From Acanthaster planci (taxonomy: Eukaryota > Echinodermata > Asteroidea > Valvatida > Acanthasteridae), in NCBI RefSeq assembly GCF_001949145.1, contig NW_019091363.1, forward strand, positions 861,871 through 925,870: a stretch of 64,000 nt of DNA, read 5' to 3'. The notes under the pieces are model-generated. The model saw only the letters and a program-made list of their open reading frames with translations, was not told the DNA's origin and made no database searches. Positions 22,024-34,900 of this stretch are shown piece after piece. The position numbers were made by a program, and so were the translations under genes. Positions within the stretch are counted from its first letter, which is position 1. Each line of letters opens with the position of its first letter.

Positions 22024-22720
22024 AGGGCCAGTCAACAAGTAATAGTACCTCCATATCCTTGGCCCTTGGCCCAAACTAGAAAAAAAGAAAAGCCCATACT
22101 TTGCAGAAAAAAAAATTTCCCATGAGCCCCGAATACCTCATACGGCTTTATTCACCCAAGTAATCGATTGATTTGCCTGGACTTTTGCCCCACTTTTCCT
22201 TTTCAAGTAACTTTAGTCTTTGTTTTGTTGCCTCATCAATGCCATTCGTTTACTATACAGATTCATTCGCGATTGTTGAATGCAAAGCACCTGCCAAACA
22301 AATAAAAGTACTTTGAAGTCAATTGAAATGATATTTCCAAGTCTTATACATGTATTACACAGGTCAGGTCTGCACAGGGACACAAAAATGTCACACTTTT
22401 TTGGACCCCCAATATGGGCATTTCACCATGCATGTAGAGCGCCTCCAAGAGTTTGCAACGTGTTGGCCAATCACAATGCATGAAATCTTTCGACCCTTTC
22501 CAAACGCGCGCATTGGGTCAACAGATTTTGCACATTGTGATTGGCCAATGTGTTGCAAACTCTTGGATGCGCACTACTGTGAAACGCCCATATTGACAGA
22601 ATGACCCAAACGTAGGGCTCACAGGAAGCTTTTTTGCAAAGTACCGGTAGGGGCCTCCTGCTTTTTTTTTTATTTTGGGGTAGGGCCAAGGATATGGAGG
22701 TAGTCCAGTAGACTGGCCCC
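22024..22720. repeat. Compound inverted repeat upstream of TBC1D19
   Basis: About 105 bp at 22024-22130 is matched in reverse complement at 22614-22720. Shared blocks are GGGCCAGTC, TACCTCCATATCCTTGGCCC, an A-rich run, TACTTTGCA and GAGCCC. The space between contains a complete R4 fold-back element (22411-22594) hard against the right arm. The arrangement suggests a transposon with long inverted ends into or beside which another element inserted. It ends 78 bases before the TBC1D19 start codon. Confidence 0.75.
22411..22594. repeat. MITE-like fold-back element, family R4, copy 1
   Basis: Starts AATATGGGCATTTCAC and ends GTGAAACGCCCATATT, near-perfect inverted ends. Inside, CCAAGAGTTTGCAACGTGTTGGCCAATCAC is mirrored by the matching right arm. 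The same element occurs at 26575-26748. It lies about 200 bp upstream of the TBC1D19 start codon and could fall in that gene's promoter or 5' UTR. Confidence 0.85.
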
Positions 22721-22797
22721 AGTACAGAGCTAGCTTGAGTTGCACTTTAGGGGCTTGTTATTTGCTATGTATCGTTTCTCATTTGCAGCTGTCTGGC

Positions 22798-22902
22798 ATG
22801 GATTGTCAACTTGAAGGAGAGGAACGGTTTGTTGTTGTCGCCCATATTGCTCAAGAAATCCGCAAATCACGGCTTCATTTCCAGCTAAAAAGGGCTGCTC
22901 AG
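22798..22902 (+). CDS. TBC1D19: TBC1D19 exon 1 (start codon)
   Basis: Codes residues 1-35, phase 0, donor GCTCAG|GTAGAA. It includes VVVAHIAQEIRKSRLHFQLK, which aligns with the start of human TBC1D19 at nearly the same distance from the initiator Met. That supports this ATG rather than the upstream in-frame one at 22735, which precedes the acceptor-like TTTGCAG. The window-wide frame runs on into the intron to 23046. Confidence 0.85.
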
Positions 22903-25900
22903 GTAGAAAACCGAAAACTAAATTTCCAAACTACCCAACCAAAGGAAGTGCGTGTGAGTTTGTCACATAATTCCTCCGTGTACACCGTGTCAGAATTTCA
23001 TAACCCAAAATTTCTCCAAACACTCTTAGTAAACCCCCATCAATGATTAACATGGAATCAATGTATGTTGACAAATAAATTACATCAGTGGATGCGGTTG
23101 AAGTCTTGTGCGAGCAGTCCTCAAGATAAATGCTTGTCATTTCTTCACCCGATTGATTTTTTTTTTGCATCTGTACCCCCTAGGCACAGGCTGCCAAGCC
23201 CGGTATAGCAATATCCAATCTTCAAGAGCAAGTTTCCCACGGCCTCAAAGAAACAGGTACTGAAAAAAGGGATATTCGTAAATTTGCATTTTTTTCTTTG
23301 GTGTGCTACTAAAACACTGTTTGTTTACCCACTGGTTATAATTTAAAAAGACAGTTTGCCGATGTTGTTTGTTTTGAATTTAAAAACAACTAAGCACCGA
23401 TGTGGTATATTGTTATTTTAGTTTAATTTGCCACGCGGTGCTTCAACTTGTCGATGTTCATATTATGCCCCTTCTTCCTTCTGCCTTTAGGCTGGGAGCG
23501 TAAACTTCACAATGCAGTTTACAAGCACCTTCTCAGCTACCCCAAGTCATCCCACCCTAATACCCCTTTGGAACACACCAAGGAACCCTTGACATACATC
23601 AGGAGGGCACAGGTGGGTAACAAAACCATCCGAGGCACTAGGTAGATTGGGGGGGGTTTAAATCCTTCGGATAATTGGTAAACCAGTTCAGACTGTCCGT
23701 CTGCTCTTTGAATTGATTACTGCTACCAGCTTGGTATACATGGAATGCCACCTGTGCTATACAAACAGAGCTTTTATTACCATTCTCATTGCTTTGCAGA
23801 TATACAGACATGGTTGTAGGCAGCCGAGTTGAGGGCAGATACACGCTTTTTGCTTTGAGTTCATTATTAACCCCATTTCCTGAGACTTTTTTCTTTGCTG
23901 GCAACCTGCCTGAATCCTCCACAATCCTCCACTGTGCTAGAAACCAATGTCATGTCCATCGACATGTATAGCATTCTTGTAGATTGTAGGAAACCCCTGC
24001 TTATTACAGTGAGATTAGAAAAATACTAAAGCAAAACTAACAAACTATATAGTTAAAGGAATTCAGTGGTGTACATGTCACCTCAACACATGTTTGTTTA
24101 ACTTTCAGTCAAGCCCCATGTAAATTAATAGTGGTTATATTCTACTTTCCTAAATCCTGCTGATTTTTCTTGAAGGTTGAATGATCAGAAAGAGTTATGT
24201 TAAAAGTGCTATGCGGTAATTTCCTGATATATCTCATTTTTAACGTTTTGTAGTGTTGCTAATTTCCAGAGCTAGGCCAAGAGTTCTTTAGCAATCAAAG
24301 ATTTGTTCAACTTCATTCATAGTACATTATTGTTAAAAGGAATATGTGCGAAATCTGACGTGCCTTCTGTCTTCTGATTTCATGTAGTCTACTTGGGAGA
24401 AACGTATCCTCAAGAGTTTGAACAGCATGTGTACGGAGCTGTCTGTTCCTTTGGCCAGAAAGGTGAGATACTCAAAACACACTGAAAAAAAGGCAAAAAC
24501 TTAAACAGTTTGTTATTGCCATCTACTTCGCTAATTTGTTTTGGAGATTTTGTACTGTTGCCTCCTTTTGCAATGTCCAGTATTTCAACATTTTTATTTG
24601 TTTTTAATGAAATATTTTGCTATAAGTGCGAGTTTGAAACGTGTTGGATATGATGAAAACTTTGTTAGATCCAGTAGTATCAAAAAGAGTCACAAAAATT
24701 CTTCTGCCATCTTGGAAAAATCCGCCCTCTTTAAAAAATTAATGTAAAAAATGCAGTATCTCCACCTTGCTATATGTTTTCCCGACCAGTTTTTAACTTT
24801 TGCTATTCAGAAAGATTAGGAGGATCATGAAAACTGATTAAAAAAAATCATACTACCTTACTTGAACTTAAACTTACAACATTATTCATATTATTCATTT
24901 GCACCAAGATTTCAAAACCTTTAATGGCTCAAACAAAAAGAAACATGTGAACAGAACAAAACTGAATAATTCTGCGGCTCAGGCATTAATTGGGTCCAGT
25001 CTCCTGAGCCTGTCTTAACTTTAAAACCTGCCAAGCACATATTTATCCTCATTTATTAATACCATTCTAGTCAGAGAGTCAAAAGAAGTGAACATGGGAT
25101 GGATTTCCAATGATTTTGTTCTAAAATTTTACTTCATTTTCCCAAACACCCCTGTCCATTTTATGGTATATTCCTTTTGACAGTTGCCCAATAGAATCTT
25201 TTTAAATGAACTAGGTGCAAGCGTGGTGTGTCGTGTTCCTACAGACTTCTGACCAATCAGACTTGATTAAACTGTCTCGTGTGCATGTGCCAGCGCGTGA
25301 TTTACGCAGTGGACATTATCCCTTCTCAGCGGGCATTATCAAATGGTAATACACAGTCACATAACGTGTTTCGACCAATAGGAGTAGAAAAACTGTCCCA
25401 GGTATTTATGAATATGCAATGAAATGATAACGATCCAAAACAGTTTTATTCTGGCCTTCTTAACCATCATTACAAGTGGAAATGTTTTTGAAGATTGAAA
25501 AGAAATGCTTATTTTATGAATTCAAAGATTGGAACTTCTTGTGTGTCACTGTTCACATGCAAATGCTGCGAAATCGCTTGTTCTATATTCCAAATACTAG
25601 GATCAAGTGTGCAAATCAAAAGTGAACAGGAATGCTTCACGAAAAGAAATTGCTTGATGGAAATCAAAAGCACAGAAACAAAATAGAATGCTTGCAGTGG
25701 CAAAAGAGTGGCGCTGCTTAAGCCCAGTTGGCAGGAACCAGGTGAAATTGAATAATTGAGTTATTGGCTGGAAAAAATGTGCAATCGGATTGGAAAACCC
25801 ATTAAAATCCCTAATGAGAAATTTGTTCACACTTGGCTTATGCTTGAACCTTAAGTATTGGGTCATACAGTCTCATACTGAAAGGCAAAACTGTGTGCAT

Positions 25901-28900
25901 TAAGAGTTACAATCAATTTCTCACTGGCCAGCAATAAGTCCATTTGTCATGAGTCAGGTGAAAAAAGTGTTCAACTTCCTTTTGTTCGTCCCCCAGTTAG
26001 TTGCAACTTGATCTGTGATTTGAACTCATTGGCATTAGCGTCTGGCTAAAGAAGGAAAACTGACCCATGTGGATAAAAAAACTGTCAGTTCCAGAGCACT
26101 ATGGCAGTGCTCTGCCATCAATGAAACTTTCCTTAGTTTATGGCTTGAAGCATAGAGTCTTTTTTTTATAGTAAAACACTTTTTGCAAGAATTCCAGGAA
26201 AAAGGTAAAAGGGAATGCATAATTTAAATCAATAAAAATTGGACTGTTAATTTAAATACAACATTTACACAGTACAACACACGGGGTCCTTTTCCTGTCA
26301 CTATAATGTTACAGCACACAAAAGGAAAAAAACTACAGAGAAAAAGGACACACTGGCAACGATGGGTGGGACGTGAAACACTAGATTTTGTCACTCTCCA
26401 GACTTGTGTTGACAGTCCCCCAGTTGTTGGGTTTGTTCTGGGGGTAAGATCAGAAGCCATGAAAGCCCAAACTTGTATTAGGTTGCAGTGCTCACATTAT
26501 CAATAATGATACAGCTTATAATTTCTCCAGACTCACATGCTACATGTACAGCACTTTCAAAGATTCTCTGATTTAATACGGGCGATTCACAATAGTGCGC
26601 CACCAAGAGTTTGCGACGTGTTGGCCAATCATAACGCGCAAAATTTGTCGACCTTTTCCAAACGCGCGTTGGGTCGACAACATTGTGATTGTGATTGGCC
26701 AATGCGCTGCAAACTCTTGGTGGCGCACTATTGTGAAACGGCCGTATTAGCAGATACTTGTACCGGTAGTTGATTGCAATATCCACAGGTAGGTTAGCGT
26801 GGAATGGCCTGCTTTATTCTACTGGAACTCAAGGTGCTTTAGTGTCTTGGAAAAAGGACTTGTGAACTTGAAAAAAAAAGTGTTTTGTTTTTGGATTCTA
26901 GTTTGAAATTGTTGTCTTTGCAGAGACCTCTCGCGGAACAGAAGGAACTAAGGGGAAGATGGAATGAGCTGGGTGCAGAGGAGCCTGGTAAGATTGCTCC
27001 CTCCCTCCATTGTCTGTGCTATTCCCCGCCTCAGACATGCACCACTTTGTAAGGCTCCCTTAGAGTTTCAACAGATTTCAATTTGTAGGAAATAGTCCTA
27101 TTTTTAAAGTAATGACAAATACACACGTAACATATGGAAGTTTTTCAGTCAGCAGCTCATGGTTTCAATTTTTATGGCTTTTTTCATTTCTGTGTTTTTT
27201 GGTTTATTCTTGCCGTGAGTTTTTATGGTATATGGCAGTTTGTTGAATATTTATCCATTTGATGCCTCAGTGGTTCCGTATGAAACGTTTTGGGTTGACT
27301 GTTGGTATGCATATCAAAAAATATAAATGCATGTATAATGCATGTAAATGTATGTGGTGAAGGGCCAAGAATCCACAAAAATAAATTAAAGGAATTCTGG
27401 GTAAAAGCATTAACCAGTAAATCTACAGCTGGATTTTGAAGGATCTGGAGGGGTGGGATTCAGGGAGAGTTGATTGAATTTCTCAAGAATTTACCGAGAG
27501 TCATGGCAGGATTTGGGGAGAAGTTGCAAGAGTGGAGCTCGCCAAAATTGATAGACCCGAGTCATTCTGGGCTCTTTTCTGTCAGTAGATGCATCACATT
27601 TCTTCAAAGTTTGAGCCAATATTTGGAAATGAGGGGTCCACATTCACTTTGAAATGAAAGAAGAGAAGATTGTCTGAGTTGCTCAGGTTTTATGCTTTTT
27701 TATGCCTTTGTATTAGCAAAACAAGGAGCCTGTTCCACCTAGAGGGTGTCCAACAGACGCCCACACCCTCCTTTGGCTATAACGTTTTTTTCCCTCAGAT
27801 GGAAAACTTAAGCTGTCGTTCTTGTACATCTATCCTCAAGTTAGATTTGTGACCTCCAAGTTTGTTAGAGCTTTCCCTGAGGAAGCTCCAGATGACTTTA
27901 TAGTCTTTGAGACATCAGTGACACTTTAACAACTTTTTTGACCAGAACGATTCCATTAAAATTCTCATTTACCTAATGTGATGCATCATAAAACTTTGTA
28001 ATGGATTCATAGTTCTGCCTGTTTTCACAATTACATGTACATGTACCTTATTCCGACTTCTGGTGTAGTTGATCCTTGCCTTTGTCATTTTTTGAATTAC
28101 TTAACCTGCATTCCGATTGCAGGGAATATGTACACTGTATGTGCACTTTATTCTGTGGAATGTAAATCAAAGTCCGTTACCTCCATGGTGGCAACATTTG
28201 CACCAAATATACAGCAGAATACATTTCAGTTTACAGAACTGACACATGAGGAAGCATGTCACATCTCGTCTTGACTCCCTGCAGAGGAGCAAATTTATCT
28301 CCAAACATTCGAGACGCTTTTTGCCTGTGCCCGTCTCCTTTTCTTCCCCCTCTCCCAGTAGCACAGCATGTTCTCTCTGGATGCCTCATGTACAGGTTCA
28401 GGTACACAGTTCCTGAATTACTGAACTGACAATGTAAACATGAAGAAGCATGCCACAGCTGTTGGGACTCCCTGTTGAGGAACAAATTTGTCTTGAAGCA
28501 CGCATCGTGTTTTGCCTATGCTACATCACCCCATTTCCTCTTTTTTTTTTTTTTTTCTCAGCAGCACAGCATGCTCTCCACTGTTGCCTCATGTATGTAT
28601 ACAGACCTCATACTGAAATGATGATGTTATTAACATGAGAAAGCATGTTACATCCTGTCATGGGCCCCTAGCTGTTGGGGAACAAATTTATTTGGAAGCA
28701 TTCGACATTTCTTATTTTTGGCCCGTGCCACATCACACCAGTGTCCTCTTTTTTGTCCAGGACCTCAGCATGTTCTCCTCGACTTCCTCATATGCGAGCT
28801 CCCCCTCCCTGTCTGCTGCTGATCAAAATCGTCACAGTCCTCTCGCGCCTAAAATAGATTTGGCGAATGAGATTTCCTGACCAATTCCGGGAGCTTGCAT

Positions 28901-31900
28901 AGCTCTTGACTGATCGAGTGGTTTCGGTGGTCATTATTTTTTTTTTTCAGAAGCGAGCATAATTGCACAATTTATATTGTTTGTGTACCCCTAAGTACAT
29001 TTCACCCCGATTTTCAGATGTGGGACAACGGAACGCTGGTTTCGCTAGATGGGTTTAGCTGATGCCAGGCAGTGTGTAGGCCTACGTTCTTCTTTTCTGT
29101 GTGGAAATTAGAACTGGGAATCAAATGAGGCGCCGTAATTAAGTTGCAAGGTGGCCACACCCTCCTAACAATAAAGAAGCGTTACATTGACAAAAAATGA
29201 TAACTGCAGTGAATACGACGGTCCGTTCCTTAGCATCTCAGGTAGAAAGTTTGAAATGCAGCCGACATCTTACAGTTTGATTTCTACTGAAACACTAGAT
29301 CCACTGTGATAGTGATTTTGATTATGTACTATTTTTGGTGTACACTCTGTGCATGTGTAAACTCGGCCACAATTAGAAATTTCCAGCTAAAATCTCAGAC
29401 TTCTCGATCATCCTAGTTAACTTGAAATGCAGGCATTGCCTATCATGAACACTGACAGGCATGAGGAACAGTCTGAAGAAAACTGAAAACTTGGCTAAAA
29501 ATAAAATAAAGCTCTTTGTAAAGAGCAGCTTTTGAAGCTGATTGACAATAGGCATCCTCCTCCCTACACTTCATTTTTGTAAAAATGAGGTTGAAACTGA
29601 GCTGGACAGTCTTGAAACAGATCATATGATCTGGATAACTGATGGCCAAAGCCATCCAGATGCTGGCCAGGATTTTTCTTTATGTACACATGATTGATGG
29701 CTTGTATTTGACGCACAGATTGCATTTTTAGAGCAAGTCAAGTTGCATGACATGAAACGTATCACAATGAAATGAAGGACTGAAAAAGATCACTTTTCCA
29801 AATTCTGTGAAGTATTATGCTTGGTTGACCTAGAGATCTTTATTTGATTTCTTTATCTTACATCTATAGCCATGTACCATATCGGATAGAAAAATGAAGT
29901 AAAACGGGGGCTGTCAAAGATAAACTGTCATCCAACGGAAGAAAATAAAAACATGCTCCTTGAACCATGGAGCATTCGGCCTTGAAGTTCCTCTTTATGG
30001 TCTTTTGTGATATTTGAATGTACAAGTTTGAACCTTGATGGTCATTTAAAGGATGATATGAGAAAGATCAGCCTGTATTGGTTAGAGGCTGATACATAGA
30101 TATAGATGTACATGTACTAAACTTGTGAATGTACCAGACTTCTATGCTTGCGATTTGCTCAATCACATTAGGCTACAGAGTTTCAAGTTTCTGATGATGT
30201 TAATAGCTTTAATACAATGCAGAGACAGAATTTTGAGTTTCTGTTCTGCAACTGCAGATTTAATAGAAAAAGGTAACATTCCAAGTGCATATAAAAACTT
30301 TGACACACATTAAGTATACACGAGGGACGGTTTCCAATGATACCCTCCCCTAAAAGATCAAGAGAAATGCAATGTGAAGATCTCAATTGATTCAATAAAT
30401 TGGGCTGAAATTAATAATTGATACAAAGTGGCAAAAAAGACCAAACACTGATGCAGCAGACCCTGATATACAGCACACATTTACTAGAAACCAGAGACTT
30501 TTTTCTAGACTCTGTCTCTGCTTCTTCGTTTCTGATTGCTTCTCTTTTTTTGTCTGTTTTGACCTCTGTGGATGAAGCAGTGGTATCAGTGGAAGTCCAT
30601 GCTGTGCTTCTAGAATAGTTTCGAAAGTAGTATCTTTTTTCTTCACAGTTGTTTCCAGGATATTAAAGCAAGTCTCACGACAAAGGACTCTCACCGAGTA
30701 TCAGTCCCGAACGTGTGATATACCAGTTGTCTCAATCTGACGGTGTGAATGTACCACTGTTAGTTGCAGCTGTTGGGGGGGAGGGTTGTGAGTATGCTGA
30801 GGAGCATGAATGGTACGTGCATGAACTCTACTGGTGTGCAGTTGACACAAAGTGTCGGTGTACACTGATCCACACTCCGCACGGAAATTAGTATCCCTGT
30901 GGCGTTTGTCTCCTGTGTTGAACGTGCAGCCGCTAAATGGATCTTTTGCATCGCCGAAAATGAATTTGTTCGTGGCTTTTTTGGTTCGTTGTTTTTCAGG
31001 TGGGAGGTTTTGAATTTCAGCCAGAGCAGAATTTGTTTAGTTTATAAATTGCTTCTGTGTGGATGTGTGGGTGGGTGCGTGTTTGCACCATCAGGTTGCC
31101 TTGAACAAGAAGCTCACTCCTCAGCCGTTGGTTAGTCATGGTGGTGCAGCTTGTTTGAACGCGTCTTGGGGGGTTTGAAAATCATGTGAGTCTAGAACCA
31201 ACAATCCATGACGGGAATTGAGTATGCCCGTCACTCCATGACTGCTAATTCTGAGGCTGTACACTCTATTCCTTTGCACCTTAAGACTGACATTTCTTCT
31301 TTATTTTTGATACAAAACTGTGTTTTTTTAGTGGATTAAACATTCATATTTTGTTCCTTTGCTGAGTTTTGTGCCAGAAAAACTGAGTGCAGGGTTCATA
31401 CATAATCGTTTTCTTTTGGGAAAGAGTCTGCACCTTGTCAATGTTTTGTAAATTTCTTTCCATCCTGGATCACAGCACTGATACAAGTTCACAATGAGCT
31501 CAGATCTGTTTGCATCTGGAAATTGGCTTTTCTACAGGAACTGCTCCCAGAAGCTTTGTGCTACGGCAGTATTTCCTCTCAAGGGCCCAGGGTCCATTAT
31601 GCATAAAAAAAACGGAGACAGAGACGTTGGAGGCTTATGCATATAAATATGCCTCCAAAAAGAAGAGTGATTCTATCTGTCAGTTTCATATAGGTTTGGA
31701 CTAATTTAGAATATTAATACGATTTCAAAATTAGTAAGCAAAGTATGGCAAAAAGCGTTTAGCATTTGGTAGATTTGTGATAAATTTTCTTGGTAGGCAT
31801 GTGGCGTTCTAATTTGTCCTGTCAATGAAGGCATTTCTCTTGTGACATCATCTATGAACGATGAAGTGAAGAGGGACAAATTGTGTGGCTGCACTTTTTA

Positions 31901-34900
31901 ATTTGCTCAGTAATCAAATATTCCCCTCTGGCCATTGTGTTAATGGATTTCGTCCATTCGTTCGCTTGTGTAAAGCAGCAACACCAAAACAAGTTGGAGA
32001 ATGGGTGCCAATGTCGAATTGAATTTAAAGAGAATGTTGTTATGTAGAACAAGTGAAGTGGTTCGGAGGTGATCCGTTGAGGAAAGACATTCCATCATGA
32101 GCTTGAAACGATGTGAGTGAAAGAATAGGGTGAGAAAGCACTGAAGATTTGTCTACCCAGCAGTATAGACCTGTTTCATGTTGCTTACTATCCATATGAA
32201 TGACTAAACTTAGGAGAAATAACACCCTTGGCTGGTTTCAGGATCTGCCTCAAAGTGATATTCACCCCATTATTTTGAAGAGGCAAATGGGCTGTTCTTC
32301 ATAGTGTATTTAGTAATAGTACATGTAAATGCGTTTTTATTATTTGGAGCTCGATCGGCTTGAGCCTTCTTTTTCAACCCTGTGAATTATTCTCCTACTG
32401 GCTAGCCATAGCCACTGGTAGGCTAGAAATATGACTGTGACAAGCAAAGAGAGAGGTCAGTTACAGACGCCATACCGGCTTGCATTCAGACAAAACATTA
32501 ATGGGTAGTTATTCTAGGCAGTCACTGGCATAGCCCTAACAGTACCTTCATAAATGGGTTCTTCCTTCCTCTGAGCCCAGAGCTCGACCAAGAGATTGCA
32601 TGTTGACAACAATCGTCAACAACTTTTTATAAGTTAAAAATTAATAGGAGGAGACGTGGAGTTGGCACCCACACTGACGCACATGCTGGACGAATTCATT
32701 GCTTGTGGTCTGTGCTCATTTTGGCAAATTGTAAAGACCCTGTTTGCCAATTAAGGCATTTACGACCTTTGCACAAGTGTTGGGCTACTACAGCAATGAC
32801 TTCTACTTCTGTGTGCCAGATTCGTCCATACCAGCAACTTTAGTATTTTTGGGTGAATCTTTTAAAAAACCATCCATTTAGAACTTCTGAGGAGTTGGCG
32901 TTTCATCATATCTGATAAGCAGGAGGAACTACCTCTTCCCCTAGAAAACTAAATACTCCTAGGAGAAGCTGATGGAGTGTTAGGACTTGGCCTCGGGTGA
33001 ATGCCTTGCTTGTCATTCATGTTGTCATTTACAGACCAAAAACAGTCAATCACTATATACGGTACATACACAACACCTGCAGAAGGCCATTACACATGGG
33101 GAAAACGGACCTTGATGAGGGACTGCTTTGGCTTCATGGCTTAGGCTACGTGCTTTGTCAGCACGTAGCCTAAGCCATGAAGAGTAGTCATTTTAGGAAG
33201 GATAACCTCGTCTTATGGTCTTTTGATTGGGAAAACAAAACTTGTCTTGGTCTTTTAATTTGTCGGCAGGGCTTAGTTGTTCTTTTCTTTCTTTGTTTGC
33301 AGATTTGAGTGCCTTTCGGCCTGTCTATGCCCCGAAAGATTTCCTGGACATGTTGATCACTCTGAAGAATCCCAATGTTTCCTCTGGGCAACAGCTCGCT
33401 GGGGGTATCAACAGCTGGGGCCTCATCCATTTGCCCTTTAAAGTCCAGACGTTGGATGAGCTGGTATGTATGGCCATTTGAATGTGAGACTTGCAATATA
33501 ATACTCATAATTACGCATCATGGTGGACTCGAGGAAAGTACATGTAGATATTTGTCTTTGCGATCAGTGCCCGTTGCCATCCATGTTTCTTGGTTATTAA
33601 TTGTCATGATTGTGAGATGCATATTGTTGAATGTCCGTAGAGGGATGATAGAAAGGGGTCTTTTTGTGAAAAGAAGTAATATTTTCCATGCAGATTTATT
33701 AATAATGCTTGTACTAATTGGAAAGTTACATGTACATGTACTTCGCAGTGAATTCTAGAAGACCTGTGACGTAGATCTGCATGTACACATGTATTTCAAT
33801 TTGTCCCCTGGTGCGTGTTATGTTTTAAAAAGGTAAAAGCTTTTCATTTTTTGCCCTTTTTTAACCCTAAGGCATACCAGTATTTTTCAACTCTGCATAT
33901 CTTTGTCAACTTGTCAACAGTTCCCCCCCCCCAAAAAAAGTAAAGAAATAATGCAGAGGAAAAAAACATTATGAAAAAATATAGGGTGTAACTAAAGTGT
34001 ATGCAAAATTGTCCTCCTGCAACATCCTTGCCCTACCTACAGCCAGGATTCTGTTTGGTGAATCTGCTTGACAGCTGCCCAGTAAAGGGGCAGCTGTGTT
34101 ATTTTCTACAATCAGAGGTTTGGCAAAACGTTCTGTGCAGATATTTGTTACTGAGACGTATCATTTGCTCAATCTTACAGAAAATGTTACCCCAAAATAG
34201 CGAAGTCTATTTTTTTTGAAAATCACCTTTTTCTCAAATCTTGAAACAGTAGGATGCATTGATTTATTTGAAACACAAAACCTAGAAAAGATTAGGAATA
34301 AGGAATAAGCATTAAGTTTAGAATTCATATTGGTGCCAATTGAAGTAATGGTCTTGTGATTATGTGAATTTAATTAGTTGAAATGAGCTTGTTTCTGAAA
34401 GTTTTGCGGAACTTCTTTCATTGCATCAAGAAATCTTTGCCCCTATATATAGATATTTACTGCAGCAGGTACATGTAAAGTGTACATGTACATAAATTTC
34501 ACGTTTGTCATACCAAATTGGCATTCAACTGAGAAATAACTGTGCTACCCCCGTTGGGGTGTCTTGTACCTTTAAACGTATCTCAAACTGTAAGGCGGTT
34601 AACTGAAGAAAGCTATAGGCTAATCTGATTTCGATGTCGTAACTGTGGTGGTACCGCCCTCACACGCACATTCTTCAGCTTGACGTGCACGTGCATGTGG
34701 CAAATCACGACGCGCACCCTGTTGGTCAAAGAGGCATGTGAGGCACATTCACCACCTGTCTGCGAGCGTTTTGCCACTTCAGTGATGGCTTCTAATTCTG
34801 ATCATGGAATTACACTAGACAAGCATGTATCCTCTGTTCTGTCAGGAAAAAAATACAGTATTCAGTACAATAAATATATTTACTCGCCAGCATGTGACGC

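Larger units (their letters stand above)
9306..22797. other. 13.5-kb divergent intergenic region
   Basis: It separates the start codons of the minus-strand receptor and the plus-strand TBC1D19 gene and must contain both promoters and any untranslated first exons. No additional protein gene was recognised. It holds a GT-skewed stretch (12490-12900), two relatively C+G-rich patches (about 13640-14000 and 15360-15640), repeat R3 copy 1 (16632-17127), an RT remnant (18040-18890), a large fold-back (19758-20259), a small one (20471-20556), the N gap (21058-21545) and a compound inverted repeat (22024-22720). Confidence 0.6.
24463..26923 (+). other. TBC1D19 intron 4
   Basis: A 2461-bp intron that carries repeat R3 copy 2 (25001-25432) and repeat R4 copy 2 (26575-26748). 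Otherwise A+T-rich with no coding signal. Confidence 0.75.
26988..33302 (+). other. TBC1D19 intron 5
   Basis: A 6.3-kb intron containing the 195-bp tandem repeat (28222-28810) and the perfect hairpin (33132-33182). Short open frames are unremarkable. Confidence 0.75.
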
